Positions 43,370 through 52,078 are shown, counted from the first letter of the stretch. The stretch: DNA of 64,000 bases from Arthrobacter_J sp038199985 (GCA_038199985.1 JBBPYK010000093.1:1-64000); one strand, 5' to 3'. Program-made: numbers and translations. Notes: generated by a model from the sequence alone, not told the origin.

Positions 43370-44683
43370 GTGAGTACCAACCCAACGCGAGTCTTCATCG
43401 CACGTCTGCTTGGCCTCGACGTCTTCGACCCATTGGGTGACCGTCTGGGGCGGCTTCGTGACGCCGTCGTACTCGACCGGGGGCTGGCAGCTCCCCCGCA
43501 GGCCGTAGGTATTGTCGTGGAGGTACCGGGCAAGAAACGCGTATTCGTTCCGATGACGCGGATCACCTCCATGGAGGCGAGCCAGATCATCTGCACCGGG
43601 CTGGTCAACCTCCGGCGTTTCGAGCAGCGTGGTGCGGAGATGCTGGTTGTCGCAGAGCTTTTCGATCGCCGGGTTACGCTCCGTGACGGCAGCGGAGAGG
43701 CCTCGATCGAGGACTTGGCCATGGAGAAGAATCGGGCTGGGGACTGGTTTGTATCGCAGCTTTTTGTGCACCGGTCAGGCAACCATTCTGGTCTCCGTCG
43801 TTTGCGAAAGTCCGGTGAGAAGATCATCGTCGACTGGTCCGAGGCCTATCGCGGCAGCGCCCATGAACCTCAAGGAGCCACCCACTTTGTCGCAACCCAC
43901 GAAGATCTAAAGCCCGCGGACTTTGCCGAAGCGATGCACGAGATGAGCGATAAGCGCCGGATCGAAGTAGCCGGAGAGCTGCAGGACGAGCGATTGGCAG
44001 ACATTCTGCAGGAGCTGCCCGAAGACGACCAAGTCCAGATCCTGCAATCCCTCGATCTGGAACGTGCAGCGGACGTCCTTGAGGAAATGGACCCCGACGA
44101 CGCCGCCGACCTCCTCAACGAACTTCCAGAAGATCAAAAAGAAGAGCTGCTGCAGCTGATGGAACCTGAAGACGCAGAGGACGTCAGACGGCTCCTAGAA
44201 TATGAGGAGAATACAGCGGGTTCCATCATGACGCCCGTTCCCGTTATCCTTCCTCCTGAAGCAACAGTCGCTGAGGCGCTGGCACACGTCCGGCGAGAAG
44301 AACTAACCCCTGCCCTCGCATCGGCAATCTATGTGTGTCGACCACCGCTGGAAACGCCGACCGGTCGGTACCTCGGCGTTGTGCACATCCAGAAACTGCT
44401 CCGCTACCCACCACCGGAACCACTCGGAAATATTGTGGATAAGGATCTTGAAGCCGTCTCTGACCAGGCAGACATCAGCGAAGTGTCGCGTAATCTGGCG
44501 GCCTACAATCTTAATTCGTTACCGGTGGTCAATACGGAGGGGCGGCTCGTCGGAGCGGTGACGGTGGACGACGTACTCGATCACCTCCTACCGGATGATT
44601 GGCGTGCACAGGACGACACCCCTGTTCGTCCGGCTCCCCCGACTGCCCGAACAGGAAGTACGCGAGGAGGGCGAAATGGCTGA
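43370..44683 (+). CDS. soluble MgtE-N/CBS domain protein
   Basis: A 437-residue protein with the cytosolic half of the MgtE magnesium channel but no channel. Residues 1-150 form two PRC-barrel-like beta domains (DPLGDRLGRLRDAVV; ASIEDLAMEKNRAGDWFV). The MgtE N-domain follows with its superhelical repeats (LADILQELPEDDQVQIL, AADVLEEMDPDDAADLL), then two CBS domains (IMTPVPVILPPEATVAEAL; LNSLPVVNTEGRLVGAVTVDDVLDHL). No membrane segment is present. It overlaps the downstream DUF1003 membrane protein by eight bases; in mycobacteria the same pair occurs (Rv1232c-Rv1231c). It may sense Mg2+ or adenine nucleotides. Confidence 0.87.
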   Translation: MSTNPTRVFIARLLGLDVFDPLGDRLGRLRDAVVLDRGLAAPPQAVGIVVEVPGKKRVFVPMTRITSMEASQIICTGLVNLRRFEQRGAEMLVVAELFDRRVTLRDGSGEASIEDLAMEKNRAGDWFVSQLFVHRSGNHSGLRRLRKSGEKIIVDWSEAYRGSAHEPQGATHFVATHEDLKPADFAEAMHEMSDKRRIEVAGELQDERLADILQELPEDDQVQILQSLDLERAADVLEEMDPDDAADLLNELPEDQKEELLQLMEPEDAEDVRRLLEYEENTAGSIMTPVPVILPPEATVAEALAHVRREELTPALASAIYVCRPPLETPTGRYLGVVHIQKLLRYPPPEPLGNIVDKDLEAVSDQADISEVSRNLAAYNLNSLPVVNTEGRLVGAVTVDDVLDHLLPDDWRAQDDTPVRPAPPTARTGSTRGGRNG

Positions 44684-45284
44684 ACGTAAAAAACCGACAA
44701 GCGGTGGGCTCGATACCCCACGGGCAGCCCGGTCACGGCTACTACCTAAACTGAATCCCAATCCGGATGCCTTCGGGCACAGCACGGAGAATTTTGCCCG
44801 TTTCATGGGTACCCCGCAGTTCCTTGTCTACATGACGGTCTTTGTTGCGGTGTGGCTGATCTGGAACTCTTGGGCACCAACTGACTGGCGTTTTGACAGT
44901 GCCGCTCTTGGTTTCACGCTGTTGACCCTTATGCTGTCCCTTCAGGCCTCCTACGCTGCGCCGTTGCTCCTGCTCGCCCAGAATCGACAGGACGACAGGG
45001 ACCGTGTGTCCTTGTCGGAGGATCGTCAGCGGGCGGAACGGAATCTTCTCGACACGGAATATTTGACGCGTGAAATCGCTGACCTGCGCATCGCCATGCG
45101 TGAGGTCGCTACCCGTGATTACATCCGCTCGGAGCTTCGGTCTCTCCTGGAAGAACTACTGGACGCCTCTGATAGCCCGGAGTCGCCTCCTTCCGGTAAA
45201 CGATCCCGGAAGCGGTCCGCCGACTCCCCTGCCACAGGCATGATGCCCCGTGTCAGCCCACATACCGAGGGTGGTACGCAGTGA
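44676..45284 (+). CDS. DUF1003 membrane protein
   Basis: A 202-residue protein with two membrane helices (LVYMTVFVAVWLIWNSW and AALGFTLLTLMLSLQASYAA) after the DUF1003 signature AFGHSTENFARFMGTPQFL, and a charged C-terminal coiled region. The ATG at 44676 is chosen because AGGAGG lies five to six bases before it, although the frame opens earlier. Coupled to the MgtE-like gene upstream and to mrp downstream (GTGA overlap), so the three are likely made together. Function unknown; a partnership with the MgtE-like protein is inference. Confidence 0.87.
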   Translation: MAERKKPTSGGLDTPRAARSRLLPKLNPNPDAFGHSTENFARFMGTPQFLVYMTVFVAVWLIWNSWAPTDWRFDSAALGFTLLTLMLSLQASYAAPLLLLAQNRQDDRDRVSLSEDRQRAERNLLDTEYLTREIADLRIAMREVATRDYIRSELRSLLEELLDASDSPESPPSGKRSRKRSADSPATGMMPRVSPHTEGGTQ

Positions 45285-46417
45285 CCCTTCTGGACTCTGT
45301 TCAATCTGCGCTGTCCACGGTCATCGACCCCGAGCTGCGCAAGCCCATCACCGAGCTCGGCATGGTTGGTGATGTTGAAATAGACGACGACGGCGCCGTG
45401 CGTGTTCGCGTTCTGCTAACTATCGCTGGTTGTCCGCTGAAGGGCACTATCACCGCTGACGTCAAAACGGCGCTGGCCAGTGTGTCCGGTGTTTCATCAG
45501 TTCAGGTGGAGCTGGATGTTATGTCGCAGGAGCAGCGGGATTCGCTGAAGACTTTTCTGCGCGGCCCCGAACGGCGCAATCCCTTCAACGAGCCAGGGTC
45601 ACTGACTAAAGTCTTTGCTGTTGCTAGCGGTAAGGGAGGCGTCGGGAAGTCGAGTGTGACAGTTAACCTGGCTACGTCGATGGCGGCGAGCGGTCTGCGG
45701 GTCGGCATTATCGATGCTGACGTTCACGGATTCTCCGTGCCTGGCCTATTGGGGATCACTCAGTCTCCCACCCGTGTCGACGAAATGATCCTTCCTCCGG
45801 TTGCCCACGGGATCAAGGTCATTTCCATTGGAATGTTTTTGGATTCAAACAAACCGGTAGTCTGGCGCGGGCCCATGTTGCACCGGGCATTGGAGCAGTT
45901 TCTCACGGATGTCTATTTCGGTGATCTTGACGTTCTCCTGCTTGATCTTCCTCCTGGGACCGGTGACATCGCCATATCAGTGGCGCAGCTATTGCCGGCA
46001 TCGCAGATTTTGGTTGTCACCACTCCCCAGAGCGCTGCCGCCGAGGTGGCCGAGCGTGCGGGATCCCTGGCCGTGCAGACCGGGCAACGGGTGGCAGGCG
46101 TTGTCGAGAACATGTCGTGGCTGGAGTTGCCCGACGGCTCGCGTATTGAGCCCTTCGGCAGCGGTGGCGGGTCATTGGTGGCGGAACGGCTCTCTGCGAC
46201 GCTTGAAACCGAGATCCCGCTACTGGGCCGCATTCCACTGGACGTTCGTTTGAGAGAGGGAGGCGACGCCGGGCAACCGATTGTCATGATCAACCCTGAG
46301 TCTCCGGCTGCCGTTGAGCTGGCCTCCGTAGCCAGCAGGCTAACAGCCATTCCGCGCGGACTTTCTGGATTCAATCTGGGAGTGGCGCCCGTATCCAGCG
46401 GCGGCTCCGACCGCTAG
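45281..46417 (+). CDS. mrp: Mrp/ApbC family P-loop ATPase
   Basis: A 378-residue protein with an N-terminal MIP18/DUF59 domain (VIDPELRKPITELGMV ... CPLKGTI) and a C-terminal ParA-like ATPase: deviant Walker A ASGKGGVGKSSVTVNLA, then IDADVHGFSVPGLLG and LLDLPPGTGD. Mrp proteins are linked to iron-sulfur cluster carriage. The usual CxxC after the NMSW motif is missing (ENMSWLELPDGSRIEPFGSGGG), so cluster binding by that route is doubtful here. GTG start overlaps the DUF1003 stop by four bases; its end overlaps the convergent tatB end by four bases. Confidence 0.92.
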   Translation: MTLLDSVQSALSTVIDPELRKPITELGMVGDVEIDDDGAVRVRVLLTIAGCPLKGTITADVKTALASVSGVSSVQVELDVMSQEQRDSLKTFLRGPERRNPFNEPGSLTKVFAVASGKGGVGKSSVTVNLATSMAASGLRVGIIDADVHGFSVPGLLGITQSPTRVDEMILPPVAHGIKVISIGMFLDSNKPVVWRGPMLHRALEQFLTDVYFGDLDVLLLDLPPGTGDIAISVAQLLPASQILVVTTPQSAAAEVAERAGSLAVQTGQRVAGVVENMSWLELPDGSRIEPFGSGGGSLVAERLSATLETEIPLLGRIPLDVRLREGGDAGQPIVMINPESPAAVELASVASRLTAIPRGLSGFNLGVAPVSSGGSDR

Positions 46418-46791
46418 GTGGCTTCCACGTCGAAAGGCGCGGATTCGCCCTGATCCAGTCTGACGGTCCGCGGCCCGGACGACCGTTGAGGCGCAGCTTG
46501 CGGAGCATCACGACTCACGGGTTTCTGGGGTTCCTCGTCCTCCTCCAACAGAGCTTCTTTGATGATCCGCCGAGGGTCATACTGCCGTGGATCAAGCTTG
46601 CGCCAATCGACATTGTCTATTTCCGGGCCCATTTCGTCGCGAAGTTGCGCGCGGGCACCCGTGGCCATCCGGCGCAACTCGCGTACTAACCGTCCAAGTT
46701 GTTGGGCGTATTCCGGGATCCGGTCCGGGCCGATGATCAACGCCGCGAGCACGGCGAGCACCAACAGCTCCGGAGCATTGATTCCAAACAC
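46414..46791 (-). CDS. tatB: Sec-independent translocase protein TatB
   Basis: A 125-residue TatA/B-type protein: one N-terminal membrane helix (PELLVLAVLAALIIGP), an amphipathic helix (IPEYAQQLGRLVRELRRMATGA), and a charged tail. The Glu in the first helix region and its position next to sigE support TatB over TatA. TatB receives twin-arginine substrates with TatC, which is not in the window. GTG at 46791 follows TAGTCT by six bases. Confidence 0.9.
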   Translation of the reverse strand: MFGINAPELLVLAVLAALIIGPDRIPEYAQQLGRLVRELRRMATGARAQLRDEMGPEIDNVDWRKLDPRQYDPRRIIKEALLEEDEEPQKPVSRDAPQAAPQRSSGPRTVRLDQGESAPFDVEAT

Positions 46792-46797
46792 GAATGA

Positions 46798-46803
46798 AGA
46801 CTA
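46798..46803 (-). promoter_or_regulatory. -10 element (TAGTCT) of tatB
   Basis: TAGTCT on the minus strand ends six bases before the tatB GTG, suggesting a leaderless tatB message separate from sigE. Confidence 0.45.
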
Positions 46804-46846
46804 TCGTTCCCGGAGCGCCCGCGACGAATGGCCCGGCGTCCTTGGG

Positions 46847-47788
46847 CTACTGACCATCCAGCTGCGCCATTTTCTGCAAGCCCCTCACGACGCGATGAAA
46901 AGGGTCGTTGGCTGGCATGTCTGGGTCTGGAGCCAATTGAGCTTGCTCGGTGTGAACGACCTGTTGGATTGCCGCCGGCAACTCCGCTGGAGATGTGCTG
47001 GACATCACCGTATACGTCACGGCCTCTGCGTCTAGAACCACCTGCCAGCTGTGGTTCGGGTTGACCCACAACTCGCGCTGGGTTCCACCCATTCGTTCGA
47101 ATCCGTCCGAGGTAACTTCGTTGCCGGTGACGGCGTTGATGGGCGGCGCCTCAGCGGCCCTCACCCTGGAGATTTTGCGCTGCTCATATACCGTCAGCGA
47201 ATCTTGGCCGTTGGACAGGGTCAATCGGACCGCCGGAGTTCCCCGTACAGTAATTGCCTCAGCGTCGGTGAGGCTGAAACCGATGGCTTCAAGGTCTGGG
47301 CAATTCCAGCCTTCGGAGCGGAGTTCGTTGACTTGCTCATCGAGGAGCTTGATCGGCGTCTCAGTGGCCACCGCCTCCCATCCTGAAGCGATCGCCTGCT
47401 GATGATTCAGTGACGCGACGGGATCTGGTTCAGCGCCTATGAGATATGCCCCGCCCAGAGTTCCGGTCGCAATGATCGCGATCGCAGAAGTTGTCGCCAG
47501 CGTTAGACGGCGCCGCGACGGACGCCCGTGAGCCGCTGCAGCATGGCCCCAAGCCGATTCGATGGGTTCTTGATGCTCGCTGCGGTTGGTCTTGGCCAGA
47601 ATACTGGCGGTCAGGTTTGAAGCCGGGCTAGGCACGGGGCTCCGCAGACGTGTCCGGACTCCGCGTTGAAACTCGACGATGGCACGGCACTGGTTGCAGT
47701 GCGTAATGTGTCGCTGGATCGACTGCTCCACTTGTGGTGACAGTTCGCCGTCAATGAATGCAGCAAGATGCCGCTGCGGATGTCCCAT
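46847..47788 (-). CDS. anti-sigma factor with zinc-binding ZAS domain (RseA-like)
   Basis: A 313-residue membrane protein. Its N-terminus carries the ZAS motif HxxxCxxC (His27, Cys31, Cys34 in RHITHCNQC), which binds the sigma factor and often responds to thiol oxidation. A membrane helix follows at about residues 95-118 (TLATTSAIAIIATGTLGGAY) and a large extracytoplasmic domain ends it. It starts five bases after sigE, so SigE and its regulator are co-transcribed. In mycobacteria an htrA gene lies between this gene and tatB; it is absent here. Confidence 0.88.
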   Translation of the reverse strand: MGHPQRHLAAFIDGELSPQVEQSIQRHITHCNQCRAIVEFQRGVRTRLRSPVPSPASNLTASILAKTNRSEHQEPIESAWGHAAAAHGRPSRRRLTLATTSAIAIIATGTLGGAYLIGAEPDPVASLNHQQAIASGWEAVATETPIKLLDEQVNELRSEGWNCPDLEAIGFSLTDAEAITVRGTPAVRLTLSNGQDSLTVYEQRKISRVRAAEAPPINAVTGNEVTSDGFERMGGTQRELWVNPNHSWQVVLDAEAVTYTVMSSTSPAELPAAIQQVVHTEQAQLAPDPDMPANDPFHRVVRGLQKMAQLDGQ

Positions 47789-47793
47789 GCTGC

Positions 47794-48408
47794 CTAGTGC
47801 GACCCGGCGTGCACAAGGCCACGCGCAGGAGCGGTCTCCCGACGCGGATCTCTGTGCGCCAGCTTCTCGCGGAGCATGGTCCGACCGCGGTGAATGCGAG
47901 AGCGCACTGTTCCCAGCTTCACTCCCAAGATCCGGGCCACCTCGTCATAGGCCAACCCCTCAAGGTCACACAGCACCACGGCAGCCCGAAAGTTGGGAGA
48001 CAGGTCATCAAGCGCAGCCTGAATGTCAATATCCAGGTTGTTGAATTCAAAGCTACGTTCTGGCCCCGGTTGGAGACTTGGAACCCTGTTGTCGGCATCG
48101 TCGGCGAGGCTGTCGAAACGGATCCGGCTCTTTCGTCTGGCCTGGTCAAGGAACAGGTTGGTGGTGATTCGGTGGATCCAGCCGTCTAGGGTTCCAGGTT
48201 TGAAATTTGCCAACGACCTGAACACTCGAACAAAAGCTTCTTGAGTCAAATCTTCAGCATCGAAGCGGTTGCCTGTCAGTCGGTACGCGAGCCGGTACAC
48301 CTTGGGAGAGTGCTGCTGGACGACCTCTTCCCAGGTGGGCGGGACCCATGCCTCATCTTCCGATGTCGACGGGCTCTCGACGACAAGCCCGGCAGTTTCG
48401 CTGGACAT
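47794..48408 (-). CDS. sigE: ECF sigma factor SigE
   Basis: A 204-residue extracytoplasmic-function sigma factor. Region 2: YRLAYRLTGNRFDAEDLTQE with AFVRVFRSL; region 4: LEGLAYDEVARILGVKLGTV followed by RSRIHRGRTMLREKL. The ATG at 48408 has GAGGAGG six bases upstream; the frame continues far upstream but without sigma similarity. The sigma/anti-sigma/TatB order with the O-methyltransferase divergent matches Rv1221-Rv1220c in mycobacteria. It likely directs the cell-envelope stress response. Confidence 0.93.
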   Translation of the reverse strand: MSSETAGLVVESPSTSEDEAWVPPTWEEVVQQHSPKVYRLAYRLTGNRFDAEDLTQEAFVRVFRSLANFKPGTLDGWIHRITTNLFLDQARRKSRIRFDSLADDADNRVPSLQPGPERSFEFNNLDIDIQAALDDLSPNFRAAVVLCDLEGLAYDEVARILGVKLGTVRSRIHRGRTMLREKLAHRDPRRETAPARGLVHAGSH

Positions 48409-48505
48409 CTGGTTCCTCCTCGTTGCCGCCCCTGCGGTTGCATGGCCCTCAGTGGAAGATTGAGACGGGCCACGGCAAAGACGTGAACTGTTTGCGGCGG
48501 CCAAA

Positions 48506-48528
48506 AGACCACGTACATTCAGGGTTCC
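48506..48528 (-). promoter_or_regulatory. ECF-type promoter upstream of sigE
   Basis: On the minus strand GGAAC (48524-48528) and GTCT (48506-48509) are 14 bases apart, resembling ECF -35/-10 elements. It would give a leader of about 90 bases and allow SigE autoregulation. The spacing is on the short side for actinobacterial ECF promoters. Confidence 0.4.
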
Positions 48529-48632
48529 GCATGAAGCTGAAAATATGCTGTGCGGAAGCCTGAAATTCGCGGAATTACCGGAGGTTGGCAGTAGGCTGAA
48601 GGCTGTCAACGAGACTGATTGGGAGTGGAAGC

Positions 48633-49268
48633 ATGAGCGGCGACAAGCAGGCAAGCTGGTCCTATGCGGAGGGGCTCCCCTCAGAGGACGAAGTCCTGCT
48701 GCGTGCACGGGAACGTTCCCACGAGTTGGGCGTGGTCCCGGTATCAGCGGGCGTAGCCGCCACCCTCACGGTTCTAGCAGCCACATCGAAGGCGACCACC
48801 GTGGTTGAGATAGGAGCGGGCGCCGGCGTTTCTGGCGTGTCGTTGCTCCGAGGCCTTGGCCGGCAGTCCGTCCTGACAACCATTGATTCCGACGTCGACC
48901 ATCTCCGCGCTGCCCGTGAGGCTTATGCGGAGGCAGGGGTAGCAGGCAACCGAACGCGCACCATATCCGGAAGGGCGGCTGACGTACTGCCGCGCTTGAC
49001 GGATTCTGCTTACGACATGGTTTTTATTGACGCAGATAAGTTGGGTTTGATCATCTATGTGGATCAAGCCGTGCGTCTGCTCAAACCCAACGGACTGCTG
49101 ATCGTCAACGACGCCCTGGATCAGGGACGCGTTCCCAACCCGGCTGTGCGCGATGACACGACCCGCACTCTCAGGACCATCGGGAGAACCATCAGGGACC
49201 ACGAGTCTCTGGTTTCATCGATGGTGCCCGTTGGTGACGGGCTGCTCCTTGCTGTGAAGATGCGCTAG
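48633..49268 (+). CDS. SAM-dependent O-methyltransferase
   Basis: A 211-residue class I methyltransferase of the catechol O-methyltransferase-like group. The SAM motif is VVEIGAGAGVSGVSLLRG, with acidic residue TIDSD two strands on and FIDADKLGLIIYVDQAVRLL as the metal/substrate region. Equivalent to Rv1220c, whose substrate is not established to my knowledge. GGGAG about seven bases before the ATG. Divergent from sigE; its end overlaps the convergent DUF3117 gene by four bases. Confidence 0.88.
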   Translation: MSGDKQASWSYAEGLPSEDEVLLRARERSHELGVVPVSAGVAATLTVLAATSKATTVVEIGAGAGVSGVSLLRGLGRQSVLTTIDSDVDHLRAAREAYAEAGVAGNRTRTISGRAADVLPRLTDSAYDMVFIDADKLGLIIYVDQAVRLLKPNGLLIVNDALDQGRVPNPAVRDDTTRTLRTIGRTIRDHESLVSSMVPVGDGLLLAVKMR

Positions 49269-49435
49269 CTGACCGTAACGCCTAGCAGGCACTCCTTGAG
49301 GTTGCCTGCTTCTTCAGCATTGAGCTCTACGACGAGACGCCCACCGCCGTCGATCGGGACGCGCATGATCAGGCTACGTCCTTCCTTGGTAACCTCCATA
49401 GGTCCATCGCCCGTACGCGGTTTCATGGCAGCCAT
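49265..49435 (-). CDS. DUF3117 family small protein
   Basis: A 56-residue protein: MAAMKPRTGDGPMEVTKEGR at the front, then RSLIMRVPIDGGGRLVVELN and a tail LKECLLGVTVS. This is the highly conserved actinobacterial DUF3117 family of unknown function, probably a small beta-sheet protein. AAGGAAC lies about nine bases before the ATG at 49435; a second ATG at 49426 is also possible. The 169 bases upstream to 49604 show nothing else. Confidence 0.88.
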   Translation of the reverse strand: MAAMKPRTGDGPMEVTKEGRSLIMRVPIDGGGRLVVELNAEEAGNLKECLLGVTVS

Positions 49436-49604
49436 CTAAGAAAGTTCCTTCCACAGTTCGCGCCCCGGCAACGTCGGGAAGCGGTCAACATCAGCGGCAC
49501 GGCTATGGCCTGTCACGCTCTCAGCCCTCGTGCCACCTTTCATCGTCCATTATCCCGCAGATGTCGCGGTGGGGCCAATCGAGTTTGTGGTGTAGGACAC
49601 AGAA

Positions 49605-50843
49605 CTACGGTGGGTAGTCTCCGCCACCAGGTAGCTGAGTCCACTCCCACAACCATGCAACCCAAACTATTTGCAGAAGCAGGAACATCACGACGACGGC
49701 GCCCCGATAGGCTCGCGACGGTGACAGGAACACTGCAGCCAGAGCCAGCGGAAATAACGGGAGCAACAACCGGAAGGTGCTGGTTTGCGGGTGCAGGAAC
49801 GCCAACAGGTAGAGCAGGTAGGCGGCTGACCACAGCTGGATCTCGATGCCAAGCCGCCTGACCGTTGGCGAGCTCAGGTAGAGAGCGGCAAAGATGCTTA
49901 ACAGCAGTGGTGCAAGCGCGCCTGCAATCGGGCCGAACAGACCCTGCCCTGCATCCACCCACGGTAGGAAAAGTGTCAGTCCGTGACCCCGCCAGACAGT
50001 CTCGGTGTCGGTGTAGGCGGTGAGCTCGCCTGTGTAGAGCCAAGCAAAAATAGGCCAGGCCAAGGCAGCGCAGCCACTGACTACGACGAGGACCGCCAGC
50101 CGCAAGGACGATGGAGCCGGAAAGGGAACATCTCGACGCCTCCACCACCGATAGACCCAGAGCGCAGCCATCGCCGCGGCGAATGGCACACCAGCCGGAC
50201 GAGCAAGGCACATCAGGACCACGACAGGGATCGCAGCCAGATACTGCCGACGCACGACGAACAACAGGGCGGCGGCCAAGAGCGCCAGATGCAGGGACTC
50301 CGCGTAAGGAACCTGAAGAATGGCAGATATGGGGAATGTCCCCACGATCACTACGCCCCACAGCGCATCGCCATGCGAGGCCTTTTCCCGGAAGAGCAGG
50401 TAGATCATCACTGCCGCCAGCAGAGCACAGGCTGTGGCGGTCAGAGGAGCAAGGTACTTCCACTCCGCCCCTGTCACCGTGTGAAGCACCCTCACCAGGA
50501 ATGGGAAAAGCGCGTAGAACGCCCATTGGTTCTCTTGTGCATTGCCGAGCCCGTCACGCGGAATCTCGCGCGGGTACCCGTCCTGATAGATCTGTTCGTA
50601 CCAGTCGCCGTCCCAGATTCCGACGAAATCAACGTATGACGGCTGCGCGTCGCCCCATGGGCTCGCACCCTGCTTGGCCGCGACACCGAGAAATACGCAC
50701 AGAGAGAAAACCCGAGTCAGAGCAAAGAGCGTGAGAACCTGAACAAACCACGGCCACCGCGCGAAAATGCCAACCAACTTTATCCAGAAAGTCTGCAACT
50801 GTCCGTGGACGGATGCTGGCCAGCGATCAACCTCCGCTGCCAT
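49605..50843 (-). CDS. PIG-V-like membrane mannosyltransferase
   Basis: A 412-residue integral membrane protein with about nine to ten helices. The luminal-loop motif FVGIWDGDWYEQIYQDGYP near the N-terminus, with its acidic residues, is typical of PIG-V-like (GPI mannosyltransferase family) glycosyltransferases that use polyprenyl-phosphate mannose. In actinobacteria such enzymes decorate cell-wall glycans or lipoproteins; the acceptor here is unknown. ATG at 50843 is favoured by GGAGGA eleven bases upstream; an earlier start at 50909 would overlap the DivIVA-like gene by 83 bases instead of 17. Confidence 0.8.
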   Translation of the reverse strand: MAAEVDRWPASVHGQLQTFWIKLVGIFARWPWFVQVLTLFALTRVFSLCVFLGVAAKQGASPWGDAQPSYVDFVGIWDGDWYEQIYQDGYPREIPRDGLGNAQENQWAFYALFPFLVRVLHTVTGAEWKYLAPLTATACALLAAVMIYLLFREKASHGDALWGVVIVGTFPISAILQVPYAESLHLALLAAALLFVVRRQYLAAIPVVVLMCLARPAGVPFAAAMAALWVYRWWRRRDVPFPAPSSLRLAVLVVVSGCAALAWPIFAWLYTGELTAYTDTETVWRGHGLTLFLPWVDAGQGLFGPIAGALAPLLLSIFAALYLSSPTVRRLGIEIQLWSAAYLLYLLAFLHPQTSTFRLLLPLFPLALAAVFLSPSRAYRGAVVVMFLLLQIVWVAWLWEWTQLPGGGDYPP

Positions 50844-51186
50844 GAACTGATCCGTCCTCCTCAGAGTCTCGGCCTCTGGCGTACTGTTCGAGCTCCATGA
50901 TCCGCTCATCGCGCTGTTCCAGCTCGGAGGCCAGTAGCACCAGAACTTCGTCCACCTGGTCCATCCGGTAGCCGCGCAGCGACGTCGAAAATCTTAGTTT
51001 GTTGAGATCTTTCGCGGTCGCGGGTGCAGGTAGGAGAACAGGCGGTAGCGAAGCTACCGGCTCCACCAACGCGTGGTCCTGGGTCTCACCGTCAACGGCT
51101 GCGCGGCCGCCACTGAATCTGCCCAGAGACAGGACGACGGCGGCGCCCGCGACGGCGATAGCAAGGAAGACCAGAAACAAGCTCAC
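50827..51186 (-). CDS. small DivIVA-domain membrane protein
   Basis: A 119-residue protein with one N-terminal membrane helix (LFLVFLAIAVAGAAVVLSLG) and a C-terminal DivIVA-like motif RFSTSLRGYRMDQVDEVLVL followed by a short coiled coil (LASELEQRDERIMELEQYAR). In actinobacteria DivIVA-type proteins organise polar growth and division; this short membrane form is an accessory member of unknown role. It lies between the LOG gene and the mannosyltransferase, with 21 and -17 bases spacing, so the three are one unit. Confidence 0.82.
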   Translation of the reverse strand: MSLFLVFLAIAVAGAAVVLSLGRFSGGRAAVDGETQDHALVEPVASLPPVLLPAPATAKDLNKLRFSTSLRGYRMDQVDEVLVLLASELEQRDERIMELEQYARGRDSEEDGSVHGSGG

Positions 51187-51207
51187 GAACCAATGGTGCC
51201 AGAAACC

Positions 51208-51969
51208 TCAGCTGTTGCTGACGTGTCCTGAGCTGCCCTCCACAACAGCTGCAACGGCGGAAGCGGCGTCGTCGACAATCATTAGTAGATCCAGATCCGC
51301 CTCGGCGATCATTCCGCTGGGGACCTGAGTATTACGCATCCACTCCATCAACGGCTGCCAGAAGTCCTTGCCGATGAGGACTATAGGGAAGGACGTCACC
51401 TTGCCCGTCTGCACCAGAGTCATGGCTTCGAACAGCTCATCAAGGGTCCCTAGCCCACCCGGAAGGACGATGAACCCCTGCGCGTACTTCACGAACATCG
51501 TTTTGCGCGCAAAAAAATACCGGAAGTTGATTCCCAGGTCGACCCACTCATTGAGACCGGATTCAAAAGGCAGCTCGATGCCGAGCCCCACTGAGGTACC
51601 GTCCGCCTCCACTGCGCCTTTGTTGGCTGCCTCCATGGTGCCCGGCCCACCGCCAGTGATGACGGCGTACCCGGCCTTCGCCAGGAGGGCACCGACTTCT
51701 TCTCCCAACTGGTAATACGCGCTGTCCCTCGGGGTCCGCGCTGAGCCAAAGACGCTGATAGCTGGCCCAAGCTCAGAAAGCGTCCCAAATCCTTCGACAA
51801 ACTCACTCTGGATCCGCAGCACACGCCACGGATCCGTGTGTGTGAAATGCGCAGAATCGTGGTTGTCCAACAACGAACGGTCCGACAGGTCCTGGGTCGT
51901 CTGTTCCCTACGTAATTGAACCGGTCCTTTTCGACGGGACGGGGAGGTTTTTATGCTGTGGTTCGACAT
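51208..51969 (-). CDS. LOG-family nucleoside 5'-monophosphate phosphoribohydrolase
   Basis: A 253-residue TIGR00730 Rossmann-fold protein. The active motif PGGxGTxxE appears as VLPGGLGTLDELFEAMTL, with ITGGGPGTMEAANKGA earlier in the nucleotide site. Family members release nucleobases from nucleoside monophosphates, including activation of cytokinin-like compounds (Rv1205). The product in this organism is unknown. ATG at 51969 follows TAGCCT by six bases. Divergent from gluA. Confidence 0.88.
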   Translation of the reverse strand: MSNHSIKTSPSRRKGPVQLRREQTTQDLSDRSLLDNHDSAHFTHTDPWRVLRIQSEFVEGFGTLSELGPAISVFGSARTPRDSAYYQLGEEVGALLAKAGYAVITGGGPGTMEAANKGAVEADGTSVGLGIELPFESGLNEWVDLGINFRYFFARKTMFVKYAQGFIVLPGGLGTLDELFEAMTLVQTGKVTSFPIVLIGKDFWQPLMEWMRNTQVPSGMIAEADLDLLMIVDDAASAVAAVVEGSSGHVSNS

Positions 51970-51975
51970 GCGTCA

Positions 51976-51981
51976 AGGCTA
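51976..51981 (-). promoter_or_regulatory. -10 element (TAGCCT) of the LOG-family gene
   Basis: TAGCCT on the minus strand ends six bases before the ATG at 51969, a leaderless arrangement. Confidence 0.45.
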
Positions 51982-52044
51982 TCCGAAGGCGCCGCCTGCT
52001 TGGTTGCTCTTCCATTAAGATTCCGACATTGCACCCTAAATGTA

Positions 52045-52072
52045 TTGCCAGAAAGGAATCTTTGACTAGATT
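52045..52072 (+). promoter_or_regulatory. promoter of leaderless gluA
   Basis: TTGCCA (52045-52050) and TAGATT (52067-52072) are 16 bases apart, and the -10 ends six bases before the gluA ATG. This is the clearest full promoter of the leaderless set. Confidence 0.6.
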
Positions 52073-52078
52073 GCTTCT

